NCBI GenBank assembly: GCA_017938145.1
Contig: JAGBCB010000028.1
Coordinates: 1-48,415, forward strand
Length of the DNA stretch: 48,415 bases
Reading direction: 5' to 3'
Origin: Lachnospiraceae bacterium
Lineage (GTDB): Bacteria; Bacillota; Clostridia; Lachnospirales; Lachnospiraceae
Of this stretch, positions 1-8,512 are shown one piece after another. Positions within the stretch are counted from its first letter, which is position 1. The number at the start of each line of letters is the position of its first letter. A program made the position numbers and the translations under genes. The notes beneath the pieces were generated by a model. The model saw only the letters and a list, made by a program, of their open reading frames with translations, was not told the origin of the DNA and did no database searches.

Positions 1-54
1 AAGCTGGGATATACATCCATGCTTGACTATTACCTAATAGTTCGTGAAAACTAA
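1..54 (+). CDS. ltrA: C-terminal tail of a group II intron reverse transcriptase/maturase (partial)
   Basis: The first 54 bases read in frame 1 as K-L-G-Y-T-S-M-L-D-Y-Y-L-I-V-R-E-N followed by TAA. Group II intron proteins commonly end in a similar short G-Y-x-S-M/L-L-D-Y-Y segment. Intron domains V and VI follow directly, which is where the intron-encoded protein of such introns normally ends. Only 17 codons are present because the gene is cut by the window edge, so the identification rests mainly on its position in front of domain V. Confidence 0.6.
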   Translation, partial: KLGYTSMLDYYLIVREN

Positions 55-136
55 AGAACCGCCGTATACGAGAACCGTACGTACGGTGGTGTGAGAGGTC
101 GGGAAAATTTATTTCAAATTTTCCCTCCTACTCGAT
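55..136 (+). ncRNA. Group II intron 3' end, domains V and VI
   Basis: Domain V spans about 56-90. ACCGCCGTA pairs with TACGGTGGT, an inner TACG/CGTA stem caps it, and the characteristic 2-nt CG bulge sits on the 3' side. Domain VI spans about 93-133. GGGAAAATTT pairs with AAATTTTCCC, and the lower stem GAGAGG/CCTACTC contains an unpaired A near 130, the expected branch-point adenosine. The intron should end at about 136 in the dinucleotide AT, matching the AY rule for 3' ends. The 5' part lies outside the window. Confidence 0.8.
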
Positions 137-197
137 TAAAAACGCTAAGAATTTCAAGTTAATAAAGATTATTGTAAGTAATATGAAACATTTACAA

Positions 198-704
198 CTA
201 TTTTATTTCAAAAATATTAGGTATATGGGTTGCTCCGCCAATTATTCTATTTACGACATTAGAAATATAGTCATTAGCCTCATAAATTTTAAATAGATAA
301 ATTGGAAAATATTCTAATTTTTCTTCACGTTTGTCATTTGTGTAATGAGAATGAACAATGTAATTTCGAAATTTAATTAATGTTTTTAATTCTCCGGCAA
401 TTTTGGGGTCTAATAAGATGTTTTTAAGTTCAATAACAATCGTTGTTGCTGAAATATATTTATCAAAATCAAAGGAACTGTTTCCTTTATAGATATTATG
501 TTCAACAGCACAATACAATAAGTGCTTCAAATTGCTTTCTAAATATTGAAATTCCTCTATTATTGCTCCTATCAACTCTCTTTCTTCACTGTAAGGATTT
601 ATAAATTCTTTATAATCAAAATCTTGTTCTAATTCTTGAATATACTGTTTCGCAAAATCTATATACTCATTGTCGGTATAATGCCATAGATATTCGTTCG
701 TCAT
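198..704 (-). CDS. HEPN-motif protein, orphan (possible ribonuclease)
   Basis: A 168-residue soluble, largely helical protein. Near the C-terminus, residues 113-118 read R-N-Y-I-V-H, the R-x4-H motif of HEPN domains, where Arg and His form the RNase centre in many toxins and defence effectors. The upstream part is rich in E, Y and L and gives no other recognisable domain. The start is supported by GAGGTGAG just upstream of ATG. No nucleotidyltransferase (MNT) or other antitoxin gene lies beside it in the window, which is unusual for a HEPN toxin. It is transcribed against the ICE genes and sits between the group II intron and the adhesin operon. It could also be a non-enzymatic HEPN protein. 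Confidence 0.55.
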   Translation of the reverse strand: MTNEYLWHYTDNEYIDFAKQYIQELEQDFDYKEFINPYSEERELIGAIIEEFQYLESNLKHLLYCAVEHNIYKGNSSFDFDKYISATTIVIELKNILLDPKIAGELKTLIKFRNYIVHSHYTNDKREEKLEYFPIYLFKIYEANDYISNVVNRIIGGATHIPNIFEIK

Positions 705-796
705 AACTCACCTCAAAAATTTAAAAACTTTTAAATAATTACATTTCTTTTGGAAATTCGTGTTTTAACCTATATTCCACATTCTTTTGTATATCA

Positions 797-824
797 ATTT
801 TATCACGATGGCGAGATTTTGCAA
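797..824 (-). promoter_or_regulatory. Putative promoter of the HEPN gene
   Basis: Read on the minus strand, TTGCAA (819-824) is followed after 16 nt by TAAAAT (797-802), about 90 bp upstream of the HEPN start codon. The hexamers are reasonable matches to the housekeeping sigma-factor consensus, but this is position-and-consensus evidence only. Confidence 0.4.
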
Positions 825-884
825 ATGTAGAAGTTATATAAAAAGAAGAAAAATAAAGGACTAAGCAATAAATTTCTATTCTTT

Positions 885-896
885 CCCCTCTATATA
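885..896 (+). promoter_or_regulatory. Shared ICE promoter/leader motif, copy A (adhesin operon)
   Basis: CCCCTCTATATA lies 61 bp ahead of the BspA-like adhesin start codon. The same word occurs at 8462 and 15354, each time at the head of an ICE operon. A GCAATAAA word lies about 12 bp upstream here and 13 bp upstream of the 15354 copy. The TATATA part could be a -10 element. No good -35 is present at the usual spacing, so an activator may be needed. Confidence 0.5.
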
Positions 897-956
897 TTTT
901 TTGAAGACAAAGGAAAGCATTGTTTTCTACAAAACTTAATGAAAGGAATGGTGAAC

Positions 957-3900
957 ATGAGTTTAAAAGCGAAGTTCAAAATGAATGTGTTTGCACTGTT
1001 GGCAGTGCTGACCATGCTTGCAACGAATCACATGCTGGTGTATGCAGGCGAAGAAAATGAGCCGGTAGGAGAGATCCAGACCGCAACAGGAAGTGCATTG
1101 ATGTTAATGACAACATCAGACACCGACATTGCTTCCGGCACAAGTTATGGAATGGATTGGGTAATTGATGCGGAAGGAACGCTGACGATTACCGGAGTTT
1201 GTGATGAAGTAGGAAGTACCAGACCGGAATATGGCTGGCAGGACTACTTGGAGGAAATCAAAAAGGTACATTTGGATGCAGCGGTGGGAACTGCATTTTA
1301 CAGGGCATTTGCCGATGCAGTGAATTTGACAGAAGTTACTTATGGTCCAAACTTTGATTCCTCCGGTTTATGGGTATACGAATCCGCCACGTTGGTTGAT
1401 GTGTTCGGTAATACCGGGTTGGAAACCATTGATTTTAGTATGTGGGACTTCTCTAAATTTGAAGACCTTGGCAATTTGTTTGGTTATGCCTCGTATCCGA
1501 ATACAAAACATGTTAGTTTCGCAGGCTGTGATTTTTCAAATGTTACAGATATGAGTGCCATGTTTTATGAAATGGATACCTTTGAAAGTGTAGATTTACG
1601 AGGCTGTACCTTGGGTAATCTGCAGACAGTACAGAACATGTTTAGTGCCTGTACCAGCCTGAGAGAAGTATATCTGGATGATTTAGTAGGTTCTAATGTT
1701 ACTAAGATAGTAGGAATGTTCCGTGATTGCTCTTCATTGGAATATATCTCTATGAATGGATGGGATACTTCCGGAGCAACATCAATGGATTATATGTTTA
1801 ATAACTGTACTTCCTTGGTAAGCTTGGATTTATCATCGTGGAATACCGATAAGGTAACTTCTATGAATTTGATGTTTACCGGATGTTCCGGTTTAGAAGA
1901 TTTAAATGTTTCCGGGTGGAACACCACAGGCATCACACAGTTAGGGCAGAAAACCAATTATGCTTCCTCATCTTATGGTATGTTCGAAGGATGTTCCTCT
2001 TTAAAATATCTGGATTTGTCCAGTTGGGATGTATCAAATGTAACTTCTCTGTATCGAATGGTCGCAGGTTGTACTTCCTTAGAACAAATTGATATGTCCG
2101 GATGGAACACAGCAAGTCTTAAAAATATGTATGAAGTGTTTGCAGGCTGTGCTTCTTTAAAAGAAGTGGATATTTCTCACTTTGATACAAGTAAGGTAAC
2201 TACAATGGTAAGTTTATTTTCCAGTTGTACTAGTCTTGAAGATGTAACGTTTGGAGCAATTGATACATCCGCTGTTACGGATATGAGTTATCTGTTTTCC
2301 GGCTGTACTTCACTGGAAACCGTAGATTTATCAGGTTTTAATACCTCTAATGTGGAGGATATGTACGGAATGTTTACCGGATGTACCGGAATGAGATATT
2401 TGGATATTTCTAATTTCGATATGGGAAAAGTAGCAGCAAATGACAGAAATGCCATGTTCTATAACTGCACGAGTATGGATGTATTGCTTCTCCCATCCGG
2501 AGATGCCAATTATCCGGCACAGAAGTATTACAGATTTTCTTTTAATGAGTGTTTTCCGAACCGTATTTATATGCCGGCTTTAAGTAAAAGCCAGTTCCAT
2601 TATGCTTCGGATGGCACGGATGTCAGATATGGACTGTACGAGGATGACACCATGACAGTGGATTCGGACGGATACGCAGAAGGACTGTACAGTAAAATCC
2701 ATCGGGTGTATGTAACCGGAAATTATTTTGATGAATACGGAAATCTGATTCATAGTATTGAGCCCAAAGTGGTATTACAGCAGGTGTTGTGTGAAACGAA
2801 TGATACTTACAACAGAGATATTGCAATCAGCAATATTGACCTTTCCGCATATGATTTCAACTATGAAACCGACGATTACAACTGGACTTTTAATGGAGAA
2901 TTAACAGTACTTCCGGCAGGAGCAGATTATGCCACATACAACAATGAGGCAGACAATGCAACAGAGAATATCCACCGGGTAAGTGACGAGTACAGCTATG
3001 TATATGCACTGAAATTTGCCCGGACAAGCAAGGAACCGGAATTTACCGGAATTGCAAAGGGTGAATGCGAAGGTCTTGAATGGTGGATTGATGAAGCAGG
3101 AGTGTTACATATCATTGGAACCGGAAGTACAGACAATGACGCTTCCTATACAACCTGGGGCTGGTACCCATATAGAGAGCAGATTGTAGGAGTGGAAGCA
3201 GACTGCATCATGCCAACGGACAGTGAAGGATTCTTTTATTCTCTGTCGAATGCGGAATACTTCAATTTTGGTCCGAATTTCGGTACTGCTAAAACACAAA
3301 GTATTTATCAGATGTTTAAGAATTGCTCTGCTGTGACGGAACTTGATGTGAGCGGATGGGACACAGCTTCCATGAATACCATGGCAGAAGCGTTTTCAGG
3401 ATGTTCTTCACTGGAAAATATTATCGGTGTGGAAGAATGGGATGTTTCCGGAGTAACAACCATGGCCGGTATGTTCCAGAACTGTGGAGTGACGGTACTT
3501 AATTTGTCCGGTTGGACTACCACAAGTGTAAATAACATTTCCTATATGTTTTCCGGTTCTTCTTTGGAAACTTTAGATGTAAGCGGATGGGACACTTCCA
3601 TGGTAACTACCATGAAGAGTATGTTCTATGACTGTACAGGATTGGCAATGATTACAGGAATGGATGGTTGGGATATGTCGGAAGTGGGTAGCTTCAACCA
3701 TACCTTTTATAACTGCCCAGTACTGACTACAGTAGGTGATATTTCCGGTTGGAATACAGGAAAGGCAACTATCATGGACAATATGTTTTCCGGTTGTGAA
3801 GCCTTGGTATTTCCAGATTTGTCAGTCTGGGATGTATCGGCAGTAACAAGCATGAGATATATGTTTGAGGATTGCCGTAAACTTACGGGATTTGATATGA

Positions 3901-5432
3901 CTAGTTGGAATCCGGTAGAACTAAAGGATGTCACGGGAATGTTCAAAGGCTGTATTGGAATGCAGGAATTTACAATGGCAGGTGTGGAGGTCCCTGCTTT
4001 GACAACCATGTTTGGAATGTTTGAAGGCTGTAGCAGTTTGACTACCATCAACATGGCAGAGATGGAGATTTTGGAAGTAACAACTATGAACAGTATGTTC
4101 CTTGACTGCGAAAACTTACAGAGTATCAACATGATTGGTGTTACAACTCCAAAGGTAGTATCTACGGATTCTACGTTTGATGGCTGCAAAGCATTAAGCA
4201 CTGTTGCAGTAGAAGATGGCACCTTTGGTAATGTGACAGATGCAGAGTATATGTTCCGGGATTGTCAGAATTATACCTTTGCAGAAGCAGGTCAGATGGA
4301 TTTCTCCAATGTGGTAAACGCCAGAAATATGTTTCAGTGTTGCTATAAGCTGACAGAGGAAGCAATCGAAAGCATGAATTTCAGCAGTGTCACAGATGCT
4401 TACTATATGTTCGCAGAATGTACCAGACTTAACAGTACCTTAACACTGGTACTTCCGAGTGTAACGAATGCAGGTTACTTATTCTATGGTTGTGAGAATC
4501 TGGATGCACTGGATGTTAGTAGCTTTGGAACTTTCGTGGATTTATCACAGATGCTTGGTGGCTGTAACAGACTTTCCAGAGTATGCTTTTCCGAGGAAGG
4601 AACTGTACATTCCGGAGCGTGGAATATCACAGATTCGGATGTGTACTTTGCAGAGTATGAAGATGATACTATGACACCTATCAGTCTGAATACCGATGGA
4701 ATGGCACTGTCTGGCTGGTATGCAAGACTTCATGAGAAGTATGTGTTTGGTAATTACTGCGATGTAGATGGAAATGTAGTTTACTATGTTCCTTCGGTCA
4801 GCTTCTACCAGCAGGCATTAAGTAAAGATAGTTCCTTAAACAGAGAGATTCCATTGAATATGGAATTGTTTGGTGAAGAGTTTGCGGAATCAGATTACAG
4901 CTTTTCTAATGAGATTTATAGCTGGGAATTTACCGGAAAAGTAACTTTAAAACCGGAGGGAACCGACTATGAAACTTACGATAACAGCGGTGATTCCGTA
5001 GTAACTTCGATTCAGAGAGTGGCAGTGGATTCCACGGAAGATTATCTGTATGCTATGAAATTTGACAGAACAACACTTCAAATTACACCAGAGTATGTGG
5101 TAATTCTTCCGGCAACAGTAGAGCTTGTCATTGATGAAGCAGACAACAGCCGTATGATAGCGGAGTTTTCCTATAGTGTGAATTATCAGTTGGAGGATGG
5201 TGCAGTTATTATCATTCGTGTGCCGGAATCTTTTGCTATGACAAATGAAGCCGGGGAAAGTCTGATGGTGTATTCCGATAAGCAGAGTTCCGAGTGGACA
5301 ACGGCTACCGAGGGTGTAGTTACGGAAACAGACGGGGCCTATACAGGAAGTGATTGCATAGTCTTTTCCGCAACGACGAAAGCAGGAGAGTGGACAGGCA
5401 ATCTTACAGTAGAGATTGAGGTAGTGGAGTAG
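957..5432 (+). CDS. BspA-family (DUF285) leucine-rich-repeat surface protein with duplicated modules
   Basis: This 1491-residue secreted protein has an N-terminal signal peptide (hydrophobic core around residues 10-25, probable cleavage after Y-A before G-E-E-N). It then carries many copies of the roughly 22-25 residue DUF285 unit (pattern M-x-x-M-F-x-x-C-x-x-L-x-x-L-D-L-S-x-W-x-T). The architecture is duplicated. Each half starts with W-x-I-D-x-x-G-x-L-x-I-x-G (near residues 60 and 705), continues through DUF285 repeats, and ends in a beta region beginning Y-E-D-D-T-M-T. The last ~110 residues resemble the small secreted proteins at 6021 and 6614 and end in A-G-E-W-T-G-N-L. There is no LPXTG signal or C-terminal membrane segment. 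The ATG at 957 is chosen because GAAAGGA lies 9 nt upstream, while the in-frame ATG at 939 has no ribosome site. Role is inferred as adhesion or ICE surface display. Confidence 0.85.
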   Translation: MSLKAKFKMNVFALLAVLTMLATNHMLVYAGEENEPVGEIQTATGSALMLMTTSDTDIASGTSYGMDWVIDAEGTLTITGVCDEVGSTRPEYGWQDYLEEIKKVHLDAAVGTAFYRAFADAVNLTEVTYGPNFDSSGLWVYESATLVDVFGNTGLETIDFSMWDFSKFEDLGNLFGYASYPNTKHVSFAGCDFSNVTDMSAMFYEMDTFESVDLRGCTLGNLQTVQNMFSACTSLREVYLDDLVGSNVTKIVGMFRDCSSLEYISMNGWDTSGATSMDYMFNNCTSLVSLDLSSWNTDKVTSMNLMFTGCSGLEDLNVSGWNTTGITQLGQKTNYASSSYGMFEGCSSLKYLDLSSWDVSNVTSLYRMVAGCTSLEQIDMSGWNTASLKNMYEVFAGCASLKEVDISHFDTSKVTTMVSLFSSCTSLEDVTFGAIDTSAVTDMSYLFSGCTSLETVDLSGFNTSNVEDMYGMFTGCTGMRYLDISNFDMGKVAANDRNAMFYNCTSMDVLLLPSGDANYPAQKYYRFSFNECFPNRIYMPALSKSQFHYASDGTDVRYGLYEDDTMTVDSDGYAEGLYSKIHRVYVTGNYFDEYGNLIHSIEPKVVLQQVLCETNDTYNRDIAISNIDLSAYDFNYETDDYNWTFNGELTVLPAGADYATYNNEADNATENIHRVSDEYSYVYALKFARTSKEPEFTGIAKGECEGLEWWIDEAGVLHIIGTGSTDNDASYTTWGWYPYREQIVGVEADCIMPTDSEGFFYSLSNAEYFNFGPNFGTAKTQSIYQMFKNCSAVTELDVSGWDTASMNTMAEAFSGCSSLENIIGVEEWDVSGVTTMAGMFQNCGVTVLNLSGWTTTSVNNISYMFSGSSLETLDVSGWDTSMVTTMKSMFYDCTGLAMITGMDGWDMSEVGSFNHTFYNCPVLTTVGDISGWNTGKATIMDNMFSGCEALVFPDLSVWDVSAVTSMRYMFEDCRKLTGFDMTSWNPVELKDVTGMFKGCIGMQEFTMAGVEVPALTTMFGMFEGCSSLTTINMAEMEILEVTTMNSMFLDCENLQSINMIGVTTPKVVSTDSTFDGCKALSTVAVEDGTFGNVTDAEYMFRDCQNYTFAEAGQMDFSNVVNARNMFQCCYKLTEEAIESMNFSSVTDAYYMFAECTRLNSTLTLVLPSVTNAGYLFYGCENLDALDVSSFGTFVDLSQMLGGCNRLSRVCFSEEGTVHSGAWNITDSDVYFAEYEDDTMTPISLNTDGMALSGWYARLHEKYVFGNYCDVDGNVVYYVPSVSFYQQALSKDSSLNREIPLNMELFGEEFAESDYSFSNEIYSWEFTGKVTLKPEGTDYETYDNSGDSVVTSIQRVAVDSTEDYLYAMKFDRTTLQITPEYVVILPATVELVIDEADNSRMIAEFSYSVNYQLEDGAVIIIRVPESFAMTNEAGESLMVYSDKQSSEWTTATEGVVTETDGAYTGSDCIVFSATTKAGEWTGNLTVEIEVVE

Positions 5433-5481
5433 TTATGCTGTTCCACCGGAAACAGAAAATCAAGAGAGGACGGTAAAAAGT

Positions 5482-5979
5482 ATGAAGTGGAAGAATTATG
5501 TACTGGTAATGATGCTTGCAGCAGTCACCGTATTATGTGCGGCATGTATCGGTAAGCCTGCTGAGCAGGAGGAGAAGGAAGCAAATTCCGGTAATGTTTT
5601 GGTACTGGATAATCGGGCACAGAATAAGGATGAGGTTGTTCAGACACAGAAAAATCCGTTGGATGGCAGAAACGTATTTTTTGCAGGATATGCAGATGCA
5701 ACACTGAATCTGACAACAACAGTAGCATTAGAGAATCTTCCGGATAATGAAGATTTCCTTATGAAGTACACAGTGGTCAATACAGAGGATGGAACGGTTG
5801 TGTTTGAAACCAACTTAATCCAGTCCGGACAGTGTGTGGCATGGATGCCGGGCGAAACACTGGAACCGGGTATTTATAATCTGCAGATTTTACAGTCTCC
5901 GTATTATCTTGTGGACGGAGAGAATTTCATCCCGCTTACAGCAGGCACAACGGATGTCTGCTTTGAGATAACAGAGTAA
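5482..5979 (+). CDS. Small exported protein, possible lipoprotein
   Basis: A 165-residue protein with an N-terminal hydrophobic stretch (residues 6-20) ending in L-C-A-A-C. This is a relaxed lipobox, so lipid anchoring at Cys21-22 is possible but not certain. The mature part starts with a charged E/K linker and then a beta-rich region with no family I recognise. It lies 49 bp after the adhesin gene and 41 bp before two secreted paralogues, all in one direction, so it probably belongs to the same surface assembly. The ribosome site is GAGAGGACGG upstream of ATG. Function unknown. Confidence 0.6.
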   Translation: MKWKNYVLVMMLAAVTVLCAACIGKPAEQEEKEANSGNVLVLDNRAQNKDEVVQTQKNPLDGRNVFFAGYADATLNLTTTVALENLPDNEDFLMKYTVVNTEDGTVVFETNLIQSGQCVAWMPGETLEPGIYNLQILQSPYYLVDGENFIPLTAGTTDVCFEITE

Positions 5980-6020
5980 CCATAAAACAATAATTATGTA
6001 AGAAAGATGAGGACAAAGGT

Positions 6021-6596
6021 ATGAGAAAGAATTTATTTAAGGCAGTTTTAAGTTTAGCATTAGCAGCAAGCGTATTATTCGGAAACACAGGCGTAGCATA
6101 CGCAGATAATCAGGAAGTACAGGGTAGTAATGATGATTCCAGAGCAGTGGAAATCACCTGCAATATTACCAGTGTATACAGTGTAAGCCTTCCGGCAAGT
6201 GTTGCCCTGGCATATGACACCTTGGAGAATGTGTATGTGGGAGATGCATTACAGGCCAATGCAGAAGGTTACTGGGGAACCATCATCTTTGGTTGTGCAG
6301 GAAAGATTAGTTCTTCCGAGTCTGTATTCATCGAACCGGTATTTCCTTGTACCATGACCGGAGCCTCAGGTGCAACTGTTGAATTAAAGAAGGTACTGCC
6401 AAATGATAAGACAGAAGCAAAGACTGTATGGAACGCATCTGAAATCGGCACTGCAGAGTTTGATGGTGTCTCTCTTAGCAACTGTACATATGCCTACAAT
6501 GACGGCTTACGTATTGGTTTTTTGATGGATGATGTAAGTGCTTATGAGGCATACAGCGGAACATTAACTTTTAATTTTGGTATCAGAGCCAACTAG
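6021..6596 (+). CDS. Secreted beta-domain protein, paralogue 1
   Basis: A 191-residue protein with a clear signal peptide (M-R-K-N start, hydrophobic core, cleavage after A-Y-A). The mature domain begins after a short polar linker with I-T-S-V-Y-S-V-S-L-P-A and ends with S-G-T-L-T-F-N-F-G-I-R-A-N. The next gene has the same start and end signatures, and the adhesin C-terminus carries a related one, so the three probably share one beta-sandwich domain. No sorting signal or membrane anchor follows. It may be a non-covalently held surface subunit partnering the adhesin. I recognise the general type from Lachnospiraceae surface clusters but cannot name a family. Confidence 0.6.
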   Translation: MRKNLFKAVLSLALAASVLFGNTGVAYADNQEVQGSNDDSRAVEITCNITSVYSVSLPASVALAYDTLENVYVGDALQANAEGYWGTIIFGCAGKISSSESVFIEPVFPCTMTGASGATVELKKVLPNDKTEAKTVWNASEIGTAEFDGVSLSNCTYAYNDGLRIGFLMDDVSAYEAYSGTLTFNFGIRAN

Positions 6597-6613
6597 GGAA
6601 GGATGGGATTACT

Positions 6614-7153
6614 ATGAAAAATTTACTGATAAAGTTTTTTGCATTGGCACTTATTGCTACTATGGTTACAGGCACTACACCGGCACTGGCAGCCACACTG
6701 GAAGTACAGGGGCGTGGTAATCAGACAAAGACAGTTCCGGTAACAGCAAGTATCAGTTCTGTATATTCCGTATCTTTACCGGCGCAGATTGCACTTACTT
6801 ATGGTTACGAGTCGGATGATGAAGGAAATATGGTTGAGGGTTATTGGTACAACCTGCAGTATGGTGTGGCAGGAAAGCTTACCAGTGCAGAAAGTGTCTA
6901 TGTGGAAGCAGTATTTCCTTGTACACTTACGGATGCAGGTGAGAGTATCGAAATTACTATGCTTAGTAAGACAGACTGTAAGGAAGAGTGGGCTCATGAT
7001 GAAGTAGGAAGCTGCTCTTATGATGGCACCGATTTAAGCAACTGCAGTTATTCCTACTGTTGCTCCGATGGTCATGTGATTGGCGTAAGTGCAGAGGAAG
7101 TCAGCAGTGGTATGTTTACGGGTAACTTAACATTCCATTTCGGTATCAGATAA
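6614..7153 (+). CDS. Secreted beta-domain protein, paralogue 2
   Basis: A 179-residue paralogue of the preceding gene, 17 bp downstream. It has a signal peptide (cleavage near A-L-A-A), the I-S-S-V-Y-S-V-S-L-P-A signature after it, a shared central Y-x-x-x-x-G-x-A-G-K-(I/L)-x-S-(S/A)-E-S-V segment, and ends G-N-L-T-F-H-F-G-I-R. It contains more cysteines than its sister (D-C-K, S-C-S-Y, N-C-S-Y, Y-C-C-S), so disulfides in the exported form are possible. The pair reads as a tandem duplication that has diverged. Function is inferred only as a surface subunit. Confidence 0.6.
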   Translation: MKNLLIKFFALALIATMVTGTTPALAATLEVQGRGNQTKTVPVTASISSVYSVSLPAQIALTYGYESDDEGNMVEGYWYNLQYGVAGKLTSAESVYVEAVFPCTLTDAGESIEITMLSKTDCKEEWAHDEVGSCSYDGTDLSNCSYSYCCSDGHVIGVSAEEVSSGMFTGNLTFHFGIR

Positions 7154-7161
7154 TCAGGGAT

Positions 7162-7187
7162 GGGACCGCAAGGCTTTGTGCGGTCCC
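7162..7187 (+). other. Intergenic hairpin without U-tract
   Basis: GGGACCGCA and TGCGGTCCC form a perfect 9-bp stem around an 8-nt loop in the 57-bp gap between two surface genes. The following bases (GATTTCCC) lack a long U-run, so it may act as a partial terminator or an RNA-processing/stability signal. Confidence 0.55.
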
Positions 7188-7210
7188 GATTTCCCGGAAA
7201 GGGGGAAACG

Positions 7211-8392
7211 ATGAAAAAGAAGTGGTCTATCCTGTTCCTTTTCCTAATGATGTTGCTCCCACAGAGCGTAGCGTATGCTTCACAGTCACAGGGCGTGGAG
7301 ATTACTGTGGATGTTGAGAAAACGCAGGAAGTACACTACCGGGTGAATGTGACAATATCAGGAAGAGGAAATGTATATGTATCAGCTTTGGAAGCGGTAG
7401 CAGGAGAAATAGTAAAGTTATATCCGGAACCGATGTCCGGGTACAGAGTTTCACACATTGCAGGGTATTCGTCAAATACTTCCTTTGTGATGCCGGAGCA
7501 TGATGTGGATATTACGGTATATTTTGTAAGGATAAGAGTTCCTTCCTATGAACCTACACCTACCAATACTCCGGTACCGACAGCGACAGCAACGCCAAGT
7601 CCTACACCGACGGTAACTCCAGCAGCAACACCAAGCCCTACACCGACGGTAACGCCGAGTCCGATGCCTACAGTGACACTATCACCAACACCGGAACCGA
7701 CGGTAACACCTACACCTATTGTTGCACCGACTATAGTGCCGACAATAACACCGGTTCCTACGGTGGAACCAACAATAACGGATATTCCTATAGTGACACC
7801 GGAAACAAATACACCTACACCGGTTCTGACAGTAGAGCCAACGGTAGCACCGACAATAACTCTGGAGCCAACATATGCACCTGCTCCGACGGTTGGCATA
7901 AGTCCAACCGAGAAGCCGCCGGAGATTACGACACCAACGCCTGTACCGCAGGATAATAAAGAAAGTCGAAGTGGAGCAGTCATTCCAATTGTGCTTAGTG
8001 TTACTGCAACCGGAGCTGCAGGTGCATGGTATCTGGCATTTCTGTTTTTAAGGCGGAAGAGAAAATTCCATGGTATTTACCAGATGGAAATCATATCAGA
8101 TGCCAGTCTGGATTCCATAGGAGAATCGTGGTATGTACCGAAGCTTACAGATAAGTTGCGTGCAGGAATACTTACGGTAGAAGAGTATATTTCCGAACTG
8201 GAAGGATGTCAGATGGTAACAAGGTTCCCGGCTGATACAAAGATGATTGTGGCGTTGGGAAGTGAAGTGTTTACATTTAAGGCTTCGGAACAGAAGCTGT
8301 TTGAACTGTTGAGAACATGGGAAGCTTCCATGAGCGTTACATTTACTTCTGTAAAGAGTGGTATGAACTTAACGTTGATTTATCGTGAGTAA
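7211..8392 (+). CDS. Pro/Thr-rich stalk surface protein with C-terminal membrane anchor and cytosolic domain
   Basis: A 393-residue protein. Residues 1-25 are a signal peptide (cleavage near Y-A-S-Q). Residues about 45-105 match the bacterial repeat style G-x-G-x-V ... G-Y ... F-V-M-P-x-H-D-V-D-I-T-V-Y-F. Residues about 112-245 are a low-complexity P-T-x-T/V-T-P stalk. Residues about 255-277 form a membrane segment followed by R-R-K-R-K. The final ~110 residues should therefore be cytosolic, which is more than a simple anchor needs. The start is the ATG at 7211 after GGGGGAAACG, because the upstream in-frame start at 7160 would overlap the 7162 hairpin. It follows the secreted paralogues and may tether them to the cell. 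The cytosolic part has no recognised family. Confidence 0.65.
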   Translation: MKKKWSILFLFLMMLLPQSVAYASQSQGVEITVDVEKTQEVHYRVNVTISGRGNVYVSALEAVAGEIVKLYPEPMSGYRVSHIAGYSSNTSFVMPEHDVDITVYFVRIRVPSYEPTPTNTPVPTATATPSPTPTVTPAATPSPTPTVTPSPMPTVTLSPTPEPTVTPTPIVAPTIVPTITPVPTVEPTITDIPIVTPETNTPTPVLTVEPTVAPTITLEPTYAPAPTVGISPTEKPPEITTPTPVPQDNKESRSGAVIPIVLSVTATGAAGAWYLAFLFLRRKRKFHGIYQMEIISDASLDSIGESWYVPKLTDKLRAGILTVEEYISELEGCQMVTRFPADTKMIVALGSEVFTFKASEQKLFELLRTWEASMSVTFTSVKSGMNLTLIYRE

Positions 8393-8398
8393 TTACAT

Positions 8399-8421
8399 GG
8401 GGTGTCCGGCAAGGATGCCCC
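8399..8421 (+). terminator. Weak terminator-like hairpin after the stalk protein
   Basis: GGGGTGTCC pairs with GGATGCCCC (two G-U pairs) around GGCAA, just after the stop codon at 8392, followed by TTTG. The U-run is short, so termination is likely to be partial. Confidence 0.45.
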
Positions 8422-8461
8422 TTTGTAAGTTTGGCAAAAAGGTAAACAATACGGAGAAAAT

Positions 8462-8503
8462 CCCCTCTATATGGTTATTGTAAAGAAGTTTAGAAAGAGA
8501 GGG
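8462..8503 (+). promoter_or_regulatory. Shared ICE promoter/leader motif, copy B
   Basis: CCCCTCTATAT (8462-8472) recurs here 41 bp ahead of the 322-codon gene. The Shine-Dalgarno AGAGGG (8498-8503) is complementary to CCCTCT of the motif. If transcription started upstream, the motif could pair with and mask the ribosome site. If TATATG is the -10 element, the motif is DNA-level only. Confidence 0.5.
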
Positions 8504-8512
8504 TAAAGAACT

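Noticed and set aside
7546-7983. 145-codon minus-strand reading frame rich in Gly/Val
   Set aside because: It is the complement of the Pro/Thr repeat region of the stalk gene; repeat composition keeps the antisense frame open.
7211-8392. Sortase-anchored LPXTG protein
   Set aside because: No LPXTG is present, and a 110-residue domain follows the membrane segment, unlike a sorting signal.
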